From Actibacterium naphthalenivorans (lineage in GTDB: Bacteria; Pseudomonadota; Alphaproteobacteria; Rhodobacterales; Rhodobacteraceae): a DNA stretch of 64,000 bases. Numbering within the stretch: the stretch's first letter is position 1; each line of letters begins with the position of its first letter. Below the pieces are notes generated by a model. That model was not told the DNA's origin. It searched no databases and saw only the letters and a list, made by a program, of their open reading frames with translations. Shown piece after piece: positions 1 to 8,701 of this stretch. The DNA lies in NCBI RefSeq assembly GCF_014196965.1, contig NZ_JACIEQ010000001.1:1612001-1676000 (forward strand), given 5' to 3'. The translations under genes and the position numbers were made by a program.

Positions 1-370
1 TGCCCAGTCCGCGCGCGAAATAGTTGAACGTGCCCAGCGGCAGCACGCCCATCACATGATCCGTACCCTTCAGTTGCGAGGCGACGGCGCAGATGGTTCC
101 GTCGCCGCCCGCGGCAACGATGGTGCCATATCCTTCGTCCATCGCCCGGCGCGTCTCTTCGACGATATCACTGCCTTCACCGATCTGTTTCAGGTTGCTG
201 CGCCCCGGATGGTCGCGCAGCCATTCTTCAAGGCTTGCGCGGGTTTGCGCGCCATCCTCGGCCCCGGCGCCGGGGTTGAAGATCACGCACAGGTCGCGCC
301 CTGCGGCGGCGTTTACGTCCGGCATATGTCTGACCGCCTGGTTGGGGCCCGGCTGTTCGAGCTGTTGCAT
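1..370 (-). CDS. Diacylglycerol kinase family (YegS/DagK-like) protein, C-terminal part outside window
   Basis: Only the N-terminal 120 or so residues lie in the window; the gene runs leftward off the edge at position 1. The reverse strand encodes an NPGAG motif followed about 55 residues later by VAAGGDGT, the nucleotide-binding GGDGT signature of the diacylglycerol/lipid kinase catalytic domain. The next residues (GVLPLGTFNYFARGLG) match the downstream PLGT.N..AR block of the family. These enzymes phosphorylate lipid or sphingoid substrates with ATP in the cytoplasm at the membrane. The start at 370 adds 15 residues; an in-frame ATG at 325 is an alternative. The lipid substrate cannot be told from the fragment. 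Confidence 0.85.
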   Translation of the reverse strand, partial: MQQLEQPGPNQAVRHMPDVNAAAGRDLCVIFNPGAGAEDGAQTRASLEEWLRDHPGRSNLKQIGEGSDIVEETRRAMDEGYGTIVAAGGDGTICAVASQLKGTDHVMGVLPLGTFNYFARGLG

Positions 371-418
371 CACGCAGGCCAAACGTGGCAGGGGCCGACT
401 TGTTCCGGTAAAGATGCG

Positions 419-1576
419 TCAGGCCCCGCGCGGCTTCGGCGTGTCGCCCCTGTTATAGGGCGTCCAGTCGTCAATCTCGGGATAGAACTGCCTGCGCCAG
501 GCGCGCACCCGCGGGTTCATTCGCCGCCGCCACAGGCGCGGGAACATCGCCATCGTCGCCATCGCCGGATAGCCGAACGGAAGCTGCGGTGCCGCGTCTT
601 CGGCATAGGTCTGCAGCAGGGGAAAGCGCCGGTCGGGTTTGTAATGGTGGTCGGAATGGCGCTGAAGGTTGATCAAAAGCCAGTTCGACGCCCTGTGCGC
701 CGCGTTCCACGAATGCCGGGGCAGGACGTGTTCGTATTTCCCGTCACCAAGGTATTTGCGGGTCAGCCCGTAATGTTCGATGTAATTCGTGAGTTCGAGC
801 TGCCAGACCGCGGCCAGCGCCTGCCACAGAAACAACAGGGCGCCGACCCATCCGCCGACCGCCAGCGCCAGCAGCAGCGCGCCCGCCTGAAGCGCGCCGT
901 AGCGCCAGAACGGGTTTGCGCGGTGCCAGCGTGGCAGCCCCTTGCGCGCCAGCATCTGCGTCTCGGCATGCCAGGCCGACCGGGGGCACTGCCGCAGTAC
1001 GCGCAGAAAGAAGCGGTGGAATCCTTCGTTGTAGCGCGCTGTGACCGCATCGCGCGGGGTGCCGACGTGGCGGTGATGCACCAACAGGTGTTCCGAACGG
1101 AAGTGGCTGTAGAGAACCGAGGCGAGCAGCAGATCGGCCAGCCAGCGTTCAAGCCGGTTTTTCTGGTGCATCAGCTCATGCGCATAGACGATGCCGATGG
1201 TGCCCGACACCACCCCGACGCCGTAAAAGAGCCCGATGATCTCGAACGCCGAAAGGTGGCTGGTATGGGTCACCCACCAGATCATGCCATAGATCGTCAG
1301 CGCCTGGAGCGGGAACCAGATCAGGGTGATCAGCCGGTACCAGAACAGGGATGCGTCGGGTGTGCCGGTGTCGGCATTCTGCTGGTTCAGACCCGTGATC
1401 AGATCCAGCAGCGTGATCAGCGCCCAGGCGTAGAGCGGCGGCAAAAGAACGGCCCAGCCGCCGTAGGCCGCCCCTAGAACCACCAGCGGGAAAAGCAGAA
1501 GCGACAGCCAGAATGGCAGCGCGTTGCGCAGATCCGCGCTCCGGCGGGTGGGGGGCTCTGGTGTGTGGCCTGGCAT
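419..1576 (-). CDS. alkB: AlkB-type alkane 1-monooxygenase (membrane di-iron hydroxylase)
   Basis: This 385-residue integral membrane protein carries the histidine boxes of alkane hydroxylases: HELMH at about 133-137, EHLLVHH at 162-168, NYIEHYG at 264-270 and LQRHSDHH at 304-311. Hydrophobic stretches fit four to six membrane segments (about 21-60, 82-103, 110-132, 228-262). The NYxEHYG and LQRHSDHH boxes separate AlkB from ordinary fatty-acid desaturases. The family oxidises medium-chain n-alkanes to 1-alkanols using O2 and electrons from rubredoxin. No rubredoxin, rubredoxin reductase or alcohol dehydrogenase lies nearby, so electrons must come from elsewhere. The gene ends 12 bases after mutY on the same strand. 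The exact substrate is unknown. Confidence 0.87.
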   Translation of the reverse strand: MPGHTPEPPTRRSADLRNALPFWLSLLLFPLVVLGAAYGGWAVLLPPLYAWALITLLDLITGLNQQNADTGTPDASLFWYRLITLIWFPLQALTIYGMIWWVTHTSHLSAFEIIGLFYGVGVVSGTIGIVYAHELMHQKNRLERWLADLLLASVLYSHFRSEHLLVHHRHVGTPRDAVTARYNEGFHRFFLRVLRQCPRSAWHAETQMLARKGLPRWHRANPFWRYGALQAGALLLALAVGGWVGALLFLWQALAAVWQLELTNYIEHYGLTRKYLGDGKYEHVLPRHSWNAAHRASNWLLINLQRHSDHHYKPDRRFPLLQTYAEDAAPQLPFGYPAMATMAMFPRLWRRRMNPRVRAWRRQFYPEIDDWTPYNRGDTPKPRGA

Positions 1577-1588
1577 GAAGTCGGGCCC

Positions 1589-2647
1589 CTATGCCGGAAC
1601 CAGGGCGGGTTGCCCGAGGTCGAACGCCTTGCGCATCACCGTGGGCAGGCCAGAGGGGCGGAACTCCTGCGCCGGGATGAACCGGCCCCGGGCCGGGGCG
1701 GCATCCATCGGCAGATCGGCGACGCGCAGGGCAAGGCGCAGGTGGAAATGGGTGAAGGTGTGGCGCACCTCGGCGCCGGGGTCGCGCCAGTTTGCGGCCA
1801 GTGGCGGGGCCTCTTGCGCGGCATCGCCCCATTCGGCGCCGGGCCAGCCCAGCATCCCGCCCAGAAGCCCCTTGTCCGGGCGGCGTTCCAGCAGCCACGC
1901 GCCATCGGCACGGCGCCCCAGATAGGCGATGCCGTGGCGCGTGGGTTTCGGCTTTTTCGGCAATTTGCGGGGCAGGTCGGCCTGGGTGCCAAGGGCGCGG
2001 GCGCGGCAGGGCGCACGCAGCGGGCAGATGCCACAGGCGGGGGATTTCGGGGTGCAGATCGTCGCGCCCAGATCCATCACCGCCTGCGCGTGACAGCCGG
2101 GGCGGTCCGGCGGGGTCAGCCCTTCGGCCAGCGCGGTAAGTTCCGGCTTGGCGGCGGGCAGCGGGGTTTCCACCGCAAAGAGACGGGCCATCACCCGTTC
2201 GACATTGCCATCCACCACGGTGGCCTGTTCGCCGAAGGCGATCGCGGCGATGGCCGAGGCGGTATAGGGGCCGATGCCCGGAAGGTTCAGCAAGGCGGCG
2301 CGGGTTTCGGGAAACCGGCCGCCATGTTCCGCCACGACCACGCGGGCGCATTTCAGCAGGTTGCGGGCGCGGGCGTAATAGCCAAGCCCGGCCCATTCGG
2401 CCATCACGTCGCCGTCGTTGGCGGCGGCCAATGCGCCGACACCGGGCCAACGGGCGGTGAACCGGTGGAAATAGTCGCGCACGGCGGCCACGGTGGTTTG
2501 TTGCAGCATCACCTCCGACAACCACACGGCATAGGGATCGGGGCGGATGCCCGCCTTGCGCGCGGCGGGGCCGGTGCGCCAGGGCATCGCCCGCGCATGC
2601 GCATCATACCAGTCAAGCAGCGCCCGGCTTGGCCCTTCGTCACGCAA
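1589..2647 (-). CDS. mutY: A/G-specific adenine DNA glycosylase MutY
   Basis: MutY removes adenine mispaired with 8-oxoguanine. The 352-residue protein has the catalytic glutamate in SEVMLQQT (E45), the helix-hairpin-helix LPGIGPYT near 122-129, the catalytic aspartate in VVDGNVERV (D146) and the [4Fe-4S] ligands C198, C205, C208 and C214 in C-x6-C-x2-C-x5-C spacing. A C-terminal NUDIX-like 8-oxoG recognition domain follows from about 235. The start is TTG at 2647, chosen because a strong GGAG ribosome site lies 7 bases upstream. A start at Met21 would cut into the fold. Divergent from the DUF721 gene. Confidence 0.95.
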   Translation of the reverse strand: MRDEGPSRALLDWYDAHARAMPWRTGPAARKAGIRPDPYAVWLSEVMLQQTTVAAVRDYFHRFTARWPGVGALAAANDGDVMAEWAGLGYYARARNLLKCARVVVAEHGGRFPETRAALLNLPGIGPYTASAIAAIAFGEQATVVDGNVERVMARLFAVETPLPAAKPELTALAEGLTPPDRPGCHAQAVMDLGATICTPKSPACGICPLRAPCRARALGTQADLPRKLPKKPKPTRHGIAYLGRRADGAWLLERRPDKGLLGGMLGWPGAEWGDAAQEAPPLAANWRDPGAEVRHTFTHFHLRLALRVADLPMDAAPARGRFIPAQEFRPSGLPTVMRKAFDLGQPALVPA

Positions 2648-2722
2648 TCTTTATCTCCTTCGCGCCGGGTTTTGGCTGGCTGCCGGGGCAGCGTGGAACT
2701 AGGATAAAGCACAGAAAAGGAA

Positions 2723-3256
2723 ATGACAGGCAAGATGCGCGTCAAAGCCCAATCCGAACGCCCGCCCCGCCGCATGCGGGGCTTCGAAAGGACTTCGAGC
2801 CTGTTGGGAGAGCGTATTCGCAACGTTGGTGAAAAGCGCGGCTTTGCCGTGACCCGCCTTCTGACCCACTGGGCCGAGATTGTCGGCGAGGATACCGCCC
2901 GCGCGGCCCGCCCGGTGAAGGTGCATTACGGGCGTCAGGGGTTCGGCGCGACTCTGACCATCCTGACCACCGGCGCGAACGCGCCGATGCTGGAGATGCA
3001 GAAAGAGCAGATCCGCCAGAAGGTGAACGCCTGCTACGGCTATTCCGCGATTTCGCGGATCCGCCTGACCCAGACCGCGCCCATCGGCTTTGCCGAAGGG
3101 CAGGCGCAATTCGCGCCGGCCCCGGCACAGCCCCGCGCCATCGACCCTGAAACCCGGGCGCGCGCCGCGCAGTTTTCCGGCGACGTCGCCGACGACGGCC
3201 TGCGCAGCGCCCTGGAGGCATTGGCCCGGAACGTCTTGTCCCGGCAAAAACGGTAA
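2723..3256 (+). CDS. DUF721 (DciA-like) family protein
   Basis: The 177-residue protein has the DUF721 pattern: a basic N-terminus, then a segment with LLTHWAEIVGE at about 46-56 and a beta-rich domain whose VNACYGYSAISRIRL end is typical. In other bacteria DUF721 members (DciA) help load the replicative helicase; that role here is family inference only. The C-terminal 60 residues are Ala/Pro/Arg-rich. AAAAGGA lies 5 bases before the ATG. Its stop is 13 bases before the DsbA-like gene, so the two are probably co-transcribed. Confidence 0.8.
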   Translation: MTGKMRVKAQSERPPRRMRGFERTSSLLGERIRNVGEKRGFAVTRLLTHWAEIVGEDTARAARPVKVHYGRQGFGATLTILTTGANAPMLEMQKEQIRQKVNACYGYSAISRIRLTQTAPIGFAEGQAQFAPAPAQPRAIDPETRARAAQFSGDVADDGLRSALEALARNVLSRQKR

Positions 3257-3269
3257 GGAGCCCGTATTG

Positions 3270-3905
3270 ATGAACCGCAGAACCGCCCTGACTCTGGGAA
3301 CCGCCGCGCTCGTGATGGGCCGCGGCACCTGGCTTTCCGCGCAGGAGAATGCGGCCATGGCCGGCGATGGCAACGCCCCCGTGATCGCGGATATGACCCT
3401 GGGGGCCGAGGACGCGCCCGTAACGGTGATCGAATATGCCTCGTTCACCTGCCCGCATTGCGCGACGTTCCACGAGAATGTTCTGTCACGCTTCAAGGCG
3501 GATTACGTGGATACCGGCAAGGTACGGTTCATCTACCGCGAGGTTTACTTCGATCGGCCTGGTCTCTGGGCGGCAATGGTCGCGCGCTGTGGCGGAGAGA
3601 TGCGGTATTTCGGCATCGTTGATATGCTGTACGAAAAACAGCGCGAGTGGATCGGCGATGGCACACCGGCAGAGATCGCCCAGAACCTCAAGAAGATCGG
3701 CCGCACGGCCGGGCTGAGCGACGAACAGCTCGATGCCTGTTTTGCCGATGCCGAAACGGCGCAGGCCATGGTGGCGCATTACGAAGAGGTCATGAAGGAA
3801 CATGACATCTCGGGCACGCCGACACTGGTGATCGACGGCAAGGTGCATTCCAACATGAACTACAAGGATCTGCGCGAGATCGTCGACGCTCGGCTGGTCG
3901 ACTGA
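3270..3905 (+). CDS. DsbA family thiol:disulfide oxidoreductase (thioredoxin-fold)
   Basis: A 211-residue exported thioredoxin-fold protein. The N-terminus MNRRTALTLG plus a hydrophobic stretch looks like a signal peptide with a twin-arginine pair, so Tat export is possible. The redox motif CPHC is at C61-C64 within FTCPHCATFH, and the cis-proline loop SGTPTLVIDG is near residue 184. These features fit a periplasmic DsbA/DsbG-type enzyme that oxidises or isomerises cysteines. The start at 3270 has AAGGAG 9 bases upstream. The preceding DUF721 gene ends 13 bases before, suggesting an operon. Confidence 0.9.
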   Translation: MNRRTALTLGTAALVMGRGTWLSAQENAAMAGDGNAPVIADMTLGAEDAPVTVIEYASFTCPHCATFHENVLSRFKADYVDTGKVRFIYREVYFDRPGLWAAMVARCGGEMRYFGIVDMLYEKQREWIGDGTPAEIAQNLKKIGRTAGLSDEQLDACFADAETAQAMVAHYEEVMKEHDISGTPTLVIDGKVHSNMNYKDLREIVDARLVD

Positions 3906-3941
3906 TCCGCCGATGCCCGGACCATGCGCGCCGCGCCCGGT

Positions 3942-4943
3942 TCAGCCGGGGGCGAGGCCCAGCTGATCCAGCGCGCGGTCCAGCGCCGAGGGGTCGCTCA
4001 GCGTCAGCCGCACCGGCACCGTAAGCACCTTGCGCCGGAAATCCGCAGGCAGGCGCACCGCGTCCTTCTCGGTGGTGACAAGCTGCGCGCCAAGGGCCGC
4101 TGCCTCCAGCTCCAGCCGTTTCATCAGGGCTTCGGTCAGGGGCTGATGGTCGCCCAGCGCCTCGGCCCGGATCAGCCGCGCGCCGAGGCCGCGCATGGTG
4201 GCAAAGAACTTTTCCGGGTGGCCGATCCCGGCGAAGGCAAGCACCGGCTGGCCGGCCCAGTCCATGCCGGTGGGCAGCGGCTCCAGCGCGCCGGTCAGAT
4301 GCGGCAGGTCAATCCCGCCGCCCCATTCCGCGGCGAACCGGCGCTGTGCGCCGTTCGGGCCGATCGACAGCAGCAGATCGGCGCGGGCAAGGCCGGTGCT
4401 CACCGGCTCGCGCAGGGGGCCTGCGGGGATGACCCGGCCGTTGCCGAACCCCCGGGCGGCATCCACTACAACGATCGAAAGATCCCTGGCGACAGAGGGG
4501 TTCTGAAACCCGTCGTCCAGCACGATCACATCCGCGCCTGCCGCCTCGGCCGCGCGCACCCCGGCGGCGCGGTCGCGGGCCACCCATGTCGGGGCGAAGG
4601 CGGCCAGAAGCAGCGGTTCGTCGCCCACATCCGCCGCGCCATGCCGCCGCTCGACCACACGCACCGGCCCTTCCAGCCGCCCGCCATACCCGCGCGACAC
4701 GACATGCGGGGCAAGCCCGCGCTCGGCCAGGCGGGCAATCAGCGCGATTGCGGTGGGTGTCTTGCCGGTGCCGCCGGCATTGATATTGCCGATGCAGATC
4801 ACGGGTACTGCGGCGCGGTAGGGCATGCCCTGCCGCAGGCGCCGGGCCGTCGCGGCCGCGTAGACCGCGCCGAGCGGGGCCAGAAGCCGGGCGCGGACGC
4901 CCGGCGTGCCGGGCGGGCGAAACCAGAATCCGGGCGCGCGCAT
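3942..4943 (-). CDS. lpxK: Tetraacyldisaccharide 4'-kinase LpxK
   Basis: LpxK phosphorylates the 4' position of the tetraacyldisaccharide 1-phosphate, giving lipid IVA, at the inner membrane. The 333-residue protein has an intact P-loop [12 protein letters not shown] (about 53-63), the RGYGG and VGDEP motifs, [24 protein letters not shown] and TTEKDAVRL. All are family signatures. The start ATG at 4943 overlaps the stop of the WaaA-like gene by one base (TGATG), so the pair is translationally coupled. Its completeness contrasts with the degraded motifs of that neighbour. Confidence 0.96.
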   Translation of the reverse strand: MRAPGFWFRPPGTPGVRARLLAPLGAVYAAATARRLRQGMPYRAAVPVICIGNINAGGTGKTPTAIALIARLAERGLAPHVVSRGYGGRLEGPVRVVERRHGAADVGDEPLLLAAFAPTWVARDRAAGVRAAEAAGADVIVLDDGFQNPSVARDLSIVVVDAARGFGNGRVIPAGPLREPVSTGLARADLLLSIGPNGAQRRFAAEWGGGIDLPHLTGALEPLPTGMDWAGQPVLAFAGIGHPEKFFATMRGLGARLIRAEALGDHQPLTEALMKRLELEAAALGAQLVTTEKDAVRLPADFRRKVLTVPVRLTLSDPSALDRALDQLGLAPG

Positions 4944-6136
4944 CAGCCTGCCGCCCTGTCGTCCAGCGCCGCGATGATGCGCTCCACGATCCGGCGGGTC
5001 GTGTCTGCCCCGGCGGTCGAAACTTCCCAGGCCTTGATCGCCAGTGCGGCGGCGGCCTCGGGCGCGATCAGCCGCTCGACCGCCCCGGCCAGCGCGGCGT
5101 CGTCGTTGACCGTCCGCGTCGCGCCGGATGTGTCGAGCCGTTCGTAGTACTCTGAAAAAGGCCCGGTCTGCGGGCCGTGCAGGATGGCCGAGCCAAGCGC
5201 GGCGGCGGCGGCGGGATCGACCAGCGCCGCAGGATCCGCGCGGGCAAGCGTGCCGCCCAGAAAGGCAACCGGCGACAGGCGATACCACAGGCCGGCCTCG
5301 CCCTCGGTATCGGCGACGTAGATCTGGGTTTCCTCCTCGGGCTCTTCATCGGCAGAGCGCAGGGCGACGCACCAGCCCGTATCGCGCAGGCGTGCGGCCA
5401 GAAAGGGGCCGCGCGCCGGATTGTCGGGCACCAGGATCAGCAGCAATCGATGGGTGGACCGGGCCGCCGTGGCATGGGCGGCCACGATGATCGCATCTTC
5501 CGCCGCGGTTATGCCCGCCGCCAGCCATGTCGGGCGGCCGGTCAGCAGCCGCGCCAGGTTTTCCCGCTCGGTTTCGTTGCAGCCGGGCACCGGCGGCTCC
5601 TGGTGAAGCGGGCCGGTCAGCAGGATGCGGTCGGCGGGCACGCCGGCCTTGCGGAGCCGGGCTTCGTGCTCCCTGTCGGTCACCAGGATCGTCCGGAACC
5701 GCCGCAGCGTGCGGCGCGGTATCCGGCGGGGCAGGGTGTCGCACAGCACGAACAGCGGCAACTGGCGCTCCGCCGCCTCGGCAACCAGCGTGCCGGCCAT
5801 GGCCGAGGCCGCCAACAGGCCAAGATCGGGCCGCCACGTATCGAGAAACGCCCGCACCTGCGCGGCGCGATCACCGCCCAGATCGGCGACAAGGATATCG
5901 GCGCCGGCCAGATCGGGGCAATCGGGGGCGATGCCGGTGACCACGACGCTGATCGTGTCATCCTCTTCGCTGAGCGCCTGAACCAGAACCGATACCGCGC
6001 GGGCAGAACCCGCGCCCGCCGCGTGGATCCAGACAAGATCGCCGGAAGGCCGTAATCTTTCAGAGGGGTCGGGGCCGTCCGCAGGCGCCGGGGCCGCGGC
6101 ACCGCGCAGCCGGGGAAGGAACGACGACCACCTCAT
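4943..6136 (-). CDS. WaaA/KdtA-like GT30 glycosyltransferase family protein, signature residues altered
   Basis: The 397-residue protein aligns along its length with 3-deoxy-D-manno-octulosonic acid transferase: an LVWIHAA strand at 34-40, [22 protein letters not shown], and [25 protein letters not shown] near the C-terminal sugar-nucleotide domain. Several motifs that are near-invariant in working WaaA are changed. HAASVGE reads HAAGAGS, so the catalytic glutamate is serine 44. ETELWP reads AASAMAG, AASTH reads AAGIT, RHPER reads DNPAR, and the GGHNP-EP block is missing. It also lacks the usual N-terminal membrane anchor. It may be a non-catalytic or repurposed paralogue, since its position beside lpxK is that of a lipid A gene. 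Comparison is from memory of the family. Confidence 0.75.
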   Translation of the reverse strand: MRWSSFLPRLRGAAAPAPADGPDPSERLRPSGDLVWIHAAGAGSARAVSVLVQALSEEDDTISVVVTGIAPDCPDLAGADILVADLGGDRAAQVRAFLDTWRPDLGLLAASAMAGTLVAEAAERQLPLFVLCDTLPRRIPRRTLRRFRTILVTDREHEARLRKAGVPADRILLTGPLHQEPPVPGCNETERENLARLLTGRPTWLAAGITAAEDAIIVAAHATAARSTHRLLLILVPDNPARGPFLAARLRDTGWCVALRSADEEPEEETQIYVADTEGEAGLWYRLSPVAFLGGTLARADPAALVDPAAAAALGSAILHGPQTGPFSEYYERLDTSGATRTVNDDAALAGAVERLIAPEAAAALAIKAWEVSTAGADTTRRIVERIIAALDDRAAG

Positions 6137-6147
6137 CGCGCGCTGGC

Positions 6148-6393
6148 TCAGGCCTCAAGCTCTTCGGTCGGGCTGGCCTCGGTCTCTTCGTCGCGCAGGC
6201 GGTGCAGATGGGCGATGAAATAGCGCATGTGGGCATTGTCCACGGTGCGATGCGCTTCGGCCTTCCAGGCCTCGAAGGCGCTGGCGTAATCGGGATAGAT
6301 GCCGACGATATGAATGTCATCGACATCCTTGAAGGCGGTTTTGGTGGGGTCCACCAATTCGCCGCCGAAAACAAGGTGCAGGCGCTGGGTCAT
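6148..6393 (-). CDS. DUF4170 domain-containing protein
   Basis: A small acidic 81-residue cytoplasmic protein with the DUF4170 pattern: an N-terminal LHLVFGGEL strand, DIHIVGIYPDYASAFEAWKAEA and a helical MRYFIAHLHRL segment. The function is unknown. In related alphaproteobacteria it regularly sits between an inositol-phosphatase-family gene and waaA/lpxK, as here, which hints at a link to lipid A or envelope metabolism (inference from position). It is separated from the WaaA-like gene by only 11 bases and is probably co-transcribed with it. Confidence 0.85.
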   Translation of the reverse strand: MTQRLHLVFGGELVDPTKTAFKDVDDIHIVGIYPDYASAFEAWKAEAHRTVDNAHMRYFIAHLHRLRDEETEASPTEELEA

Positions 6394-6483
6394 GTCGCTC
6401 TCCGCTTCCTGTGCGCTGGGTCGTGGGTAAACTAGACGATGCCGCGTGGCGGCGAAAGGGGGCGGTTCGGGGCCCGGCCCCGC

Positions 6484-7257
6484 TCAGGTCAGCCGCGCGA
6501 GCATCTCGCCATGCAGGGCCGGGCCGGCGGCAACGACACCGCGCGACACCGGATGCGCGGTATTGAAGTCGATCGCGCTGCCCAGACGGTCGGTCACGAT
6601 GGCGCCCGCCTCTGACAGGATCAGCGCGCCGGCGGCGATGTCCCAGTGCCAGCTGTCACGGATCGTCAGCATCGCGTCGAACCGCCCTTCGGCCACGAGG
6701 CACAGCCGGTAGGCCAGCGACGGGCGCAGATGGCGGTGGATCTGCGGCGCGTGGCCCCGCCAGTATTTCGGCTGCATCGCCGCCCCGGCGACCAGAAGCT
6801 CGGCACCGTCCAGCCCGCTGCGGCTGCCGCTGCGGATCGGCGTGCCGTTCAACGCCGCGCCGCCGCCCAGCGAGGCGGTGTATAGCTTGTCGCGCAGCGG
6901 CAGGAAGACGACACCGGCGACGACGCGCCCCTCTTCGGCCACGGCAAGCGAATGCGCGAAGGTGCGGTCGCTGTTCAGAAAGGCGCGGGTGCCGTCCAGC
7001 GGGTCGACGATGAAGGTGCGCCGGGCCGACAGGCGGGCCGTGCCATCCTCGGTTTCCTCGGACAGCCAGCCGTAATCGGGCCGGGCGGCGGTGAGCGTAT
7101 CGCGCAGCATGTTGTCGATGGCATAGTCGGCCTCGCTGACCGGGCCTTGATGGTCGTCCTTGGTCCAGGTTCGGGGGCTTTGGCGCCAGAAGCGCGCGGC
7201 GACGTGACCGGCCGCATGGGCGGCGTCGATCAGCAGGGCAAGGTCACTCTCCGGCAA
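6484..7257 (-). CDS. Inositol monophosphatase family protein (CysQ-like 3'(2'),5'-bisphosphate nucleotidase)
   Basis: The 257-residue protein has the metal-binding signatures of the lithium-sensitive phosphatase superfamily: EE at 67-68 in WLSEETE, DPLDGT at 85-90 and WHWDIAAGALILSEAG near 205. Members hydrolyse inositol monophosphate, or 3'-phosphoadenosine 5'-phosphate when of CysQ type; the sequence alone does not settle which. The start is TTG at 7257, overlapping the pmbA stop by 14 bases, so translation is likely coupled. A 90-base gap follows before DUF4170. It belongs to the same leftward block as lpxK. Confidence 0.85.
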   Translation of the reverse strand: MPESDLALLIDAAHAAGHVAARFWRQSPRTWTKDDHQGPVSEADYAIDNMLRDTLTAARPDYGWLSEETEDGTARLSARRTFIVDPLDGTRAFLNSDRTFAHSLAVAEEGRVVAGVVFLPLRDKLYTASLGGGAALNGTPIRSGSRSGLDGAELLVAGAAMQPKYWRGHAPQIHRHLRPSLAYRLCLVAEGRFDAMLTIRDSWHWDIAAGALILSEAGAIVTDRLGSAIDFNTAHPVSRGVVAAGPALHGEMLARLT

Positions 7258-8596
7258 GCGTCAGCCCTTCGACAAGAAGGCTGGGCACCTGGCGCGACAG
7301 GTGCGGGCGGGCATCATTGGCGGGGATGATGGTTTTCAGCATATCCCGAAGGTTGCCCGCGATGGTGCATTCGTTGACCGGATAGGCGATCTGGCCGTTT
7401 TCGACCCAGAAGCCGGCGGCCCCGCGCGAATAGTCGCCGGTGGTCGGGTTGATCGAACTGCCGATCATCGAGGTGACAAGCAGGCCGGTGCCCATGTCGG
7501 CCAGAAGCTGCTCACGGCTTTTGCCGCCCTGGGTCAGCGCCACGTTGGTGGCAGAGGGCGACGGCGGCGCAGACGTGCCGCGCGCGGCATTGGCGCTGCT
7601 TTCCAGCCCCAGCTTGCGCGCGGTGGCAAGATCCAGGATCCAGTGTTGCAGGATGCCGTTCTCGACGATGGCATTGCGCCTGGTCGGCAGGCCTTCTGCA
7701 TCGAACGGGCGCGAGCCGGCGATGCGCGGGCGATGCGGATCTTCGATCAGCGACAGGCCGGCGGGCAGCACCTGCTCGCCCATCGCATCGCGCAGCCACG
7801 AGGCGCCGCGCGCGATGGCGTTCCCGTTGATCGCGCCCAGCAGGTGGCCGATCAGCGATACGGCGATACGCTCGTCGAACAGCACCGGAAAGGCACCGGT
7901 TTTGGGCTTGCGCGCCCCGGCGCGGGCCACGGTGCGCTCGGCGGCGATGCGGCCGATTTCGGCGGCATCGGGCAGGTCGGCCTGAAAGATGCGCATTTCG
8001 CCGTTATAGTCACGTTCCATCGCGCTGCCGGTGCCGGTGCCGGTGATGGCGACGCAGGACAGCGCCCGGTCGGTGCGGGCATAGCCGCCCGCGAAGCCGT
8101 TGGTCGCGGCCAGATGGATGTGGCGGCGGCCATACCCGGCCGAGGCCGATTGCACCTGAGAGATTCCCGGCACGGCCAGCGCCGCCGCTTCGGCCCGGCG
8201 GGCGTCTTCTTCCAGCGTGCCGGGGGCGGGTTCCGGTGCGGGGTCGGCCAGTTCCAGCGCGGTGATATCCCATGCGGTGGCCAGCTGCGACGGATCGGCC
8301 AGGCCGATGGTCGGATCTTCGGGGGCTTCGCGCGCCATCGCCACGGCGCGGGCGGCCATTTCCGCCATGGTTTCGGGCCGGGTGTCAGAGGCCGACACAC
8401 AGGCCTGACGCTGCCCCACCATCACCCGCAGCCCGATATCGGTCCCTTCGGAGCGTTCGGCCTGCTCCAGCCGGCCCTGCCGCACGTCGATCGACAGCGA
8501 TCTGCCTTCAACCGCGATGGCATCGGCGGCATCGGCGCCGGCGCGTTTCGCGGCCTCCAGAAGCTGGGCGGTAAGCGGGGCAAGGGTTTCGGGCAT
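7244..8596 (-). CDS. pmbA: TldD/PmbA family metalloprotease-associated protein PmbA (TldE)
   Basis: A 450-residue member of the TldD/PmbA family, with an N-terminal VRQGRLEQAERSE segment, DYNGEMR, an internal GSRPFDAEGLPT block and the C-terminal TNVALTQG, GSSINPTTGDYSRGAAGFWVENG and CTIAGNL motifs. In the TldD-TldE pair, PmbA/TldE is the partner without the HExxH zinc site; no such motif is visible here, as expected. The pair processes antibiotic peptides such as microcins and CcdA. No tldD is in this window. The ATG at 8596 begins the family-typical sequence. Confidence 0.92.
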   Translation of the reverse strand: MPETLAPLTAQLLEAAKRAGADAADAIAVEGRSLSIDVRQGRLEQAERSEGTDIGLRVMVGQRQACVSASDTRPETMAEMAARAVAMAREAPEDPTIGLADPSQLATAWDITALELADPAPEPAPGTLEEDARRAEAAALAVPGISQVQSASAGYGRRHIHLAATNGFAGGYARTDRALSCVAITGTGTGSAMERDYNGEMRIFQADLPDAAEIGRIAAERTVARAGARKPKTGAFPVLFDERIAVSLIGHLLGAINGNAIARGASWLRDAMGEQVLPAGLSLIEDPHRPRIAGSRPFDAEGLPTRRNAIVENGILQHWILDLATARKLGLESSANAARGTSAPPSPSATNVALTQGGKSREQLLADMGTGLLVTSMIGSSINPTTGDYSRGAAGFWVENGQIAYPVNECTIAGNLRDMLKTIIPANDARPHLSRQVPSLLVEGLTLAGE

Positions 8597-8701
8597 GAAA
8601 TTGGCGTTCCGGTTCTGCTTGTGATCCGTTGGAGGTAATGCGCACGAACGCCCGGCGCAAGCAAACACGGGGCGTTTTGGCCGTGCGGGGCGGTGCCTGC
8701 C

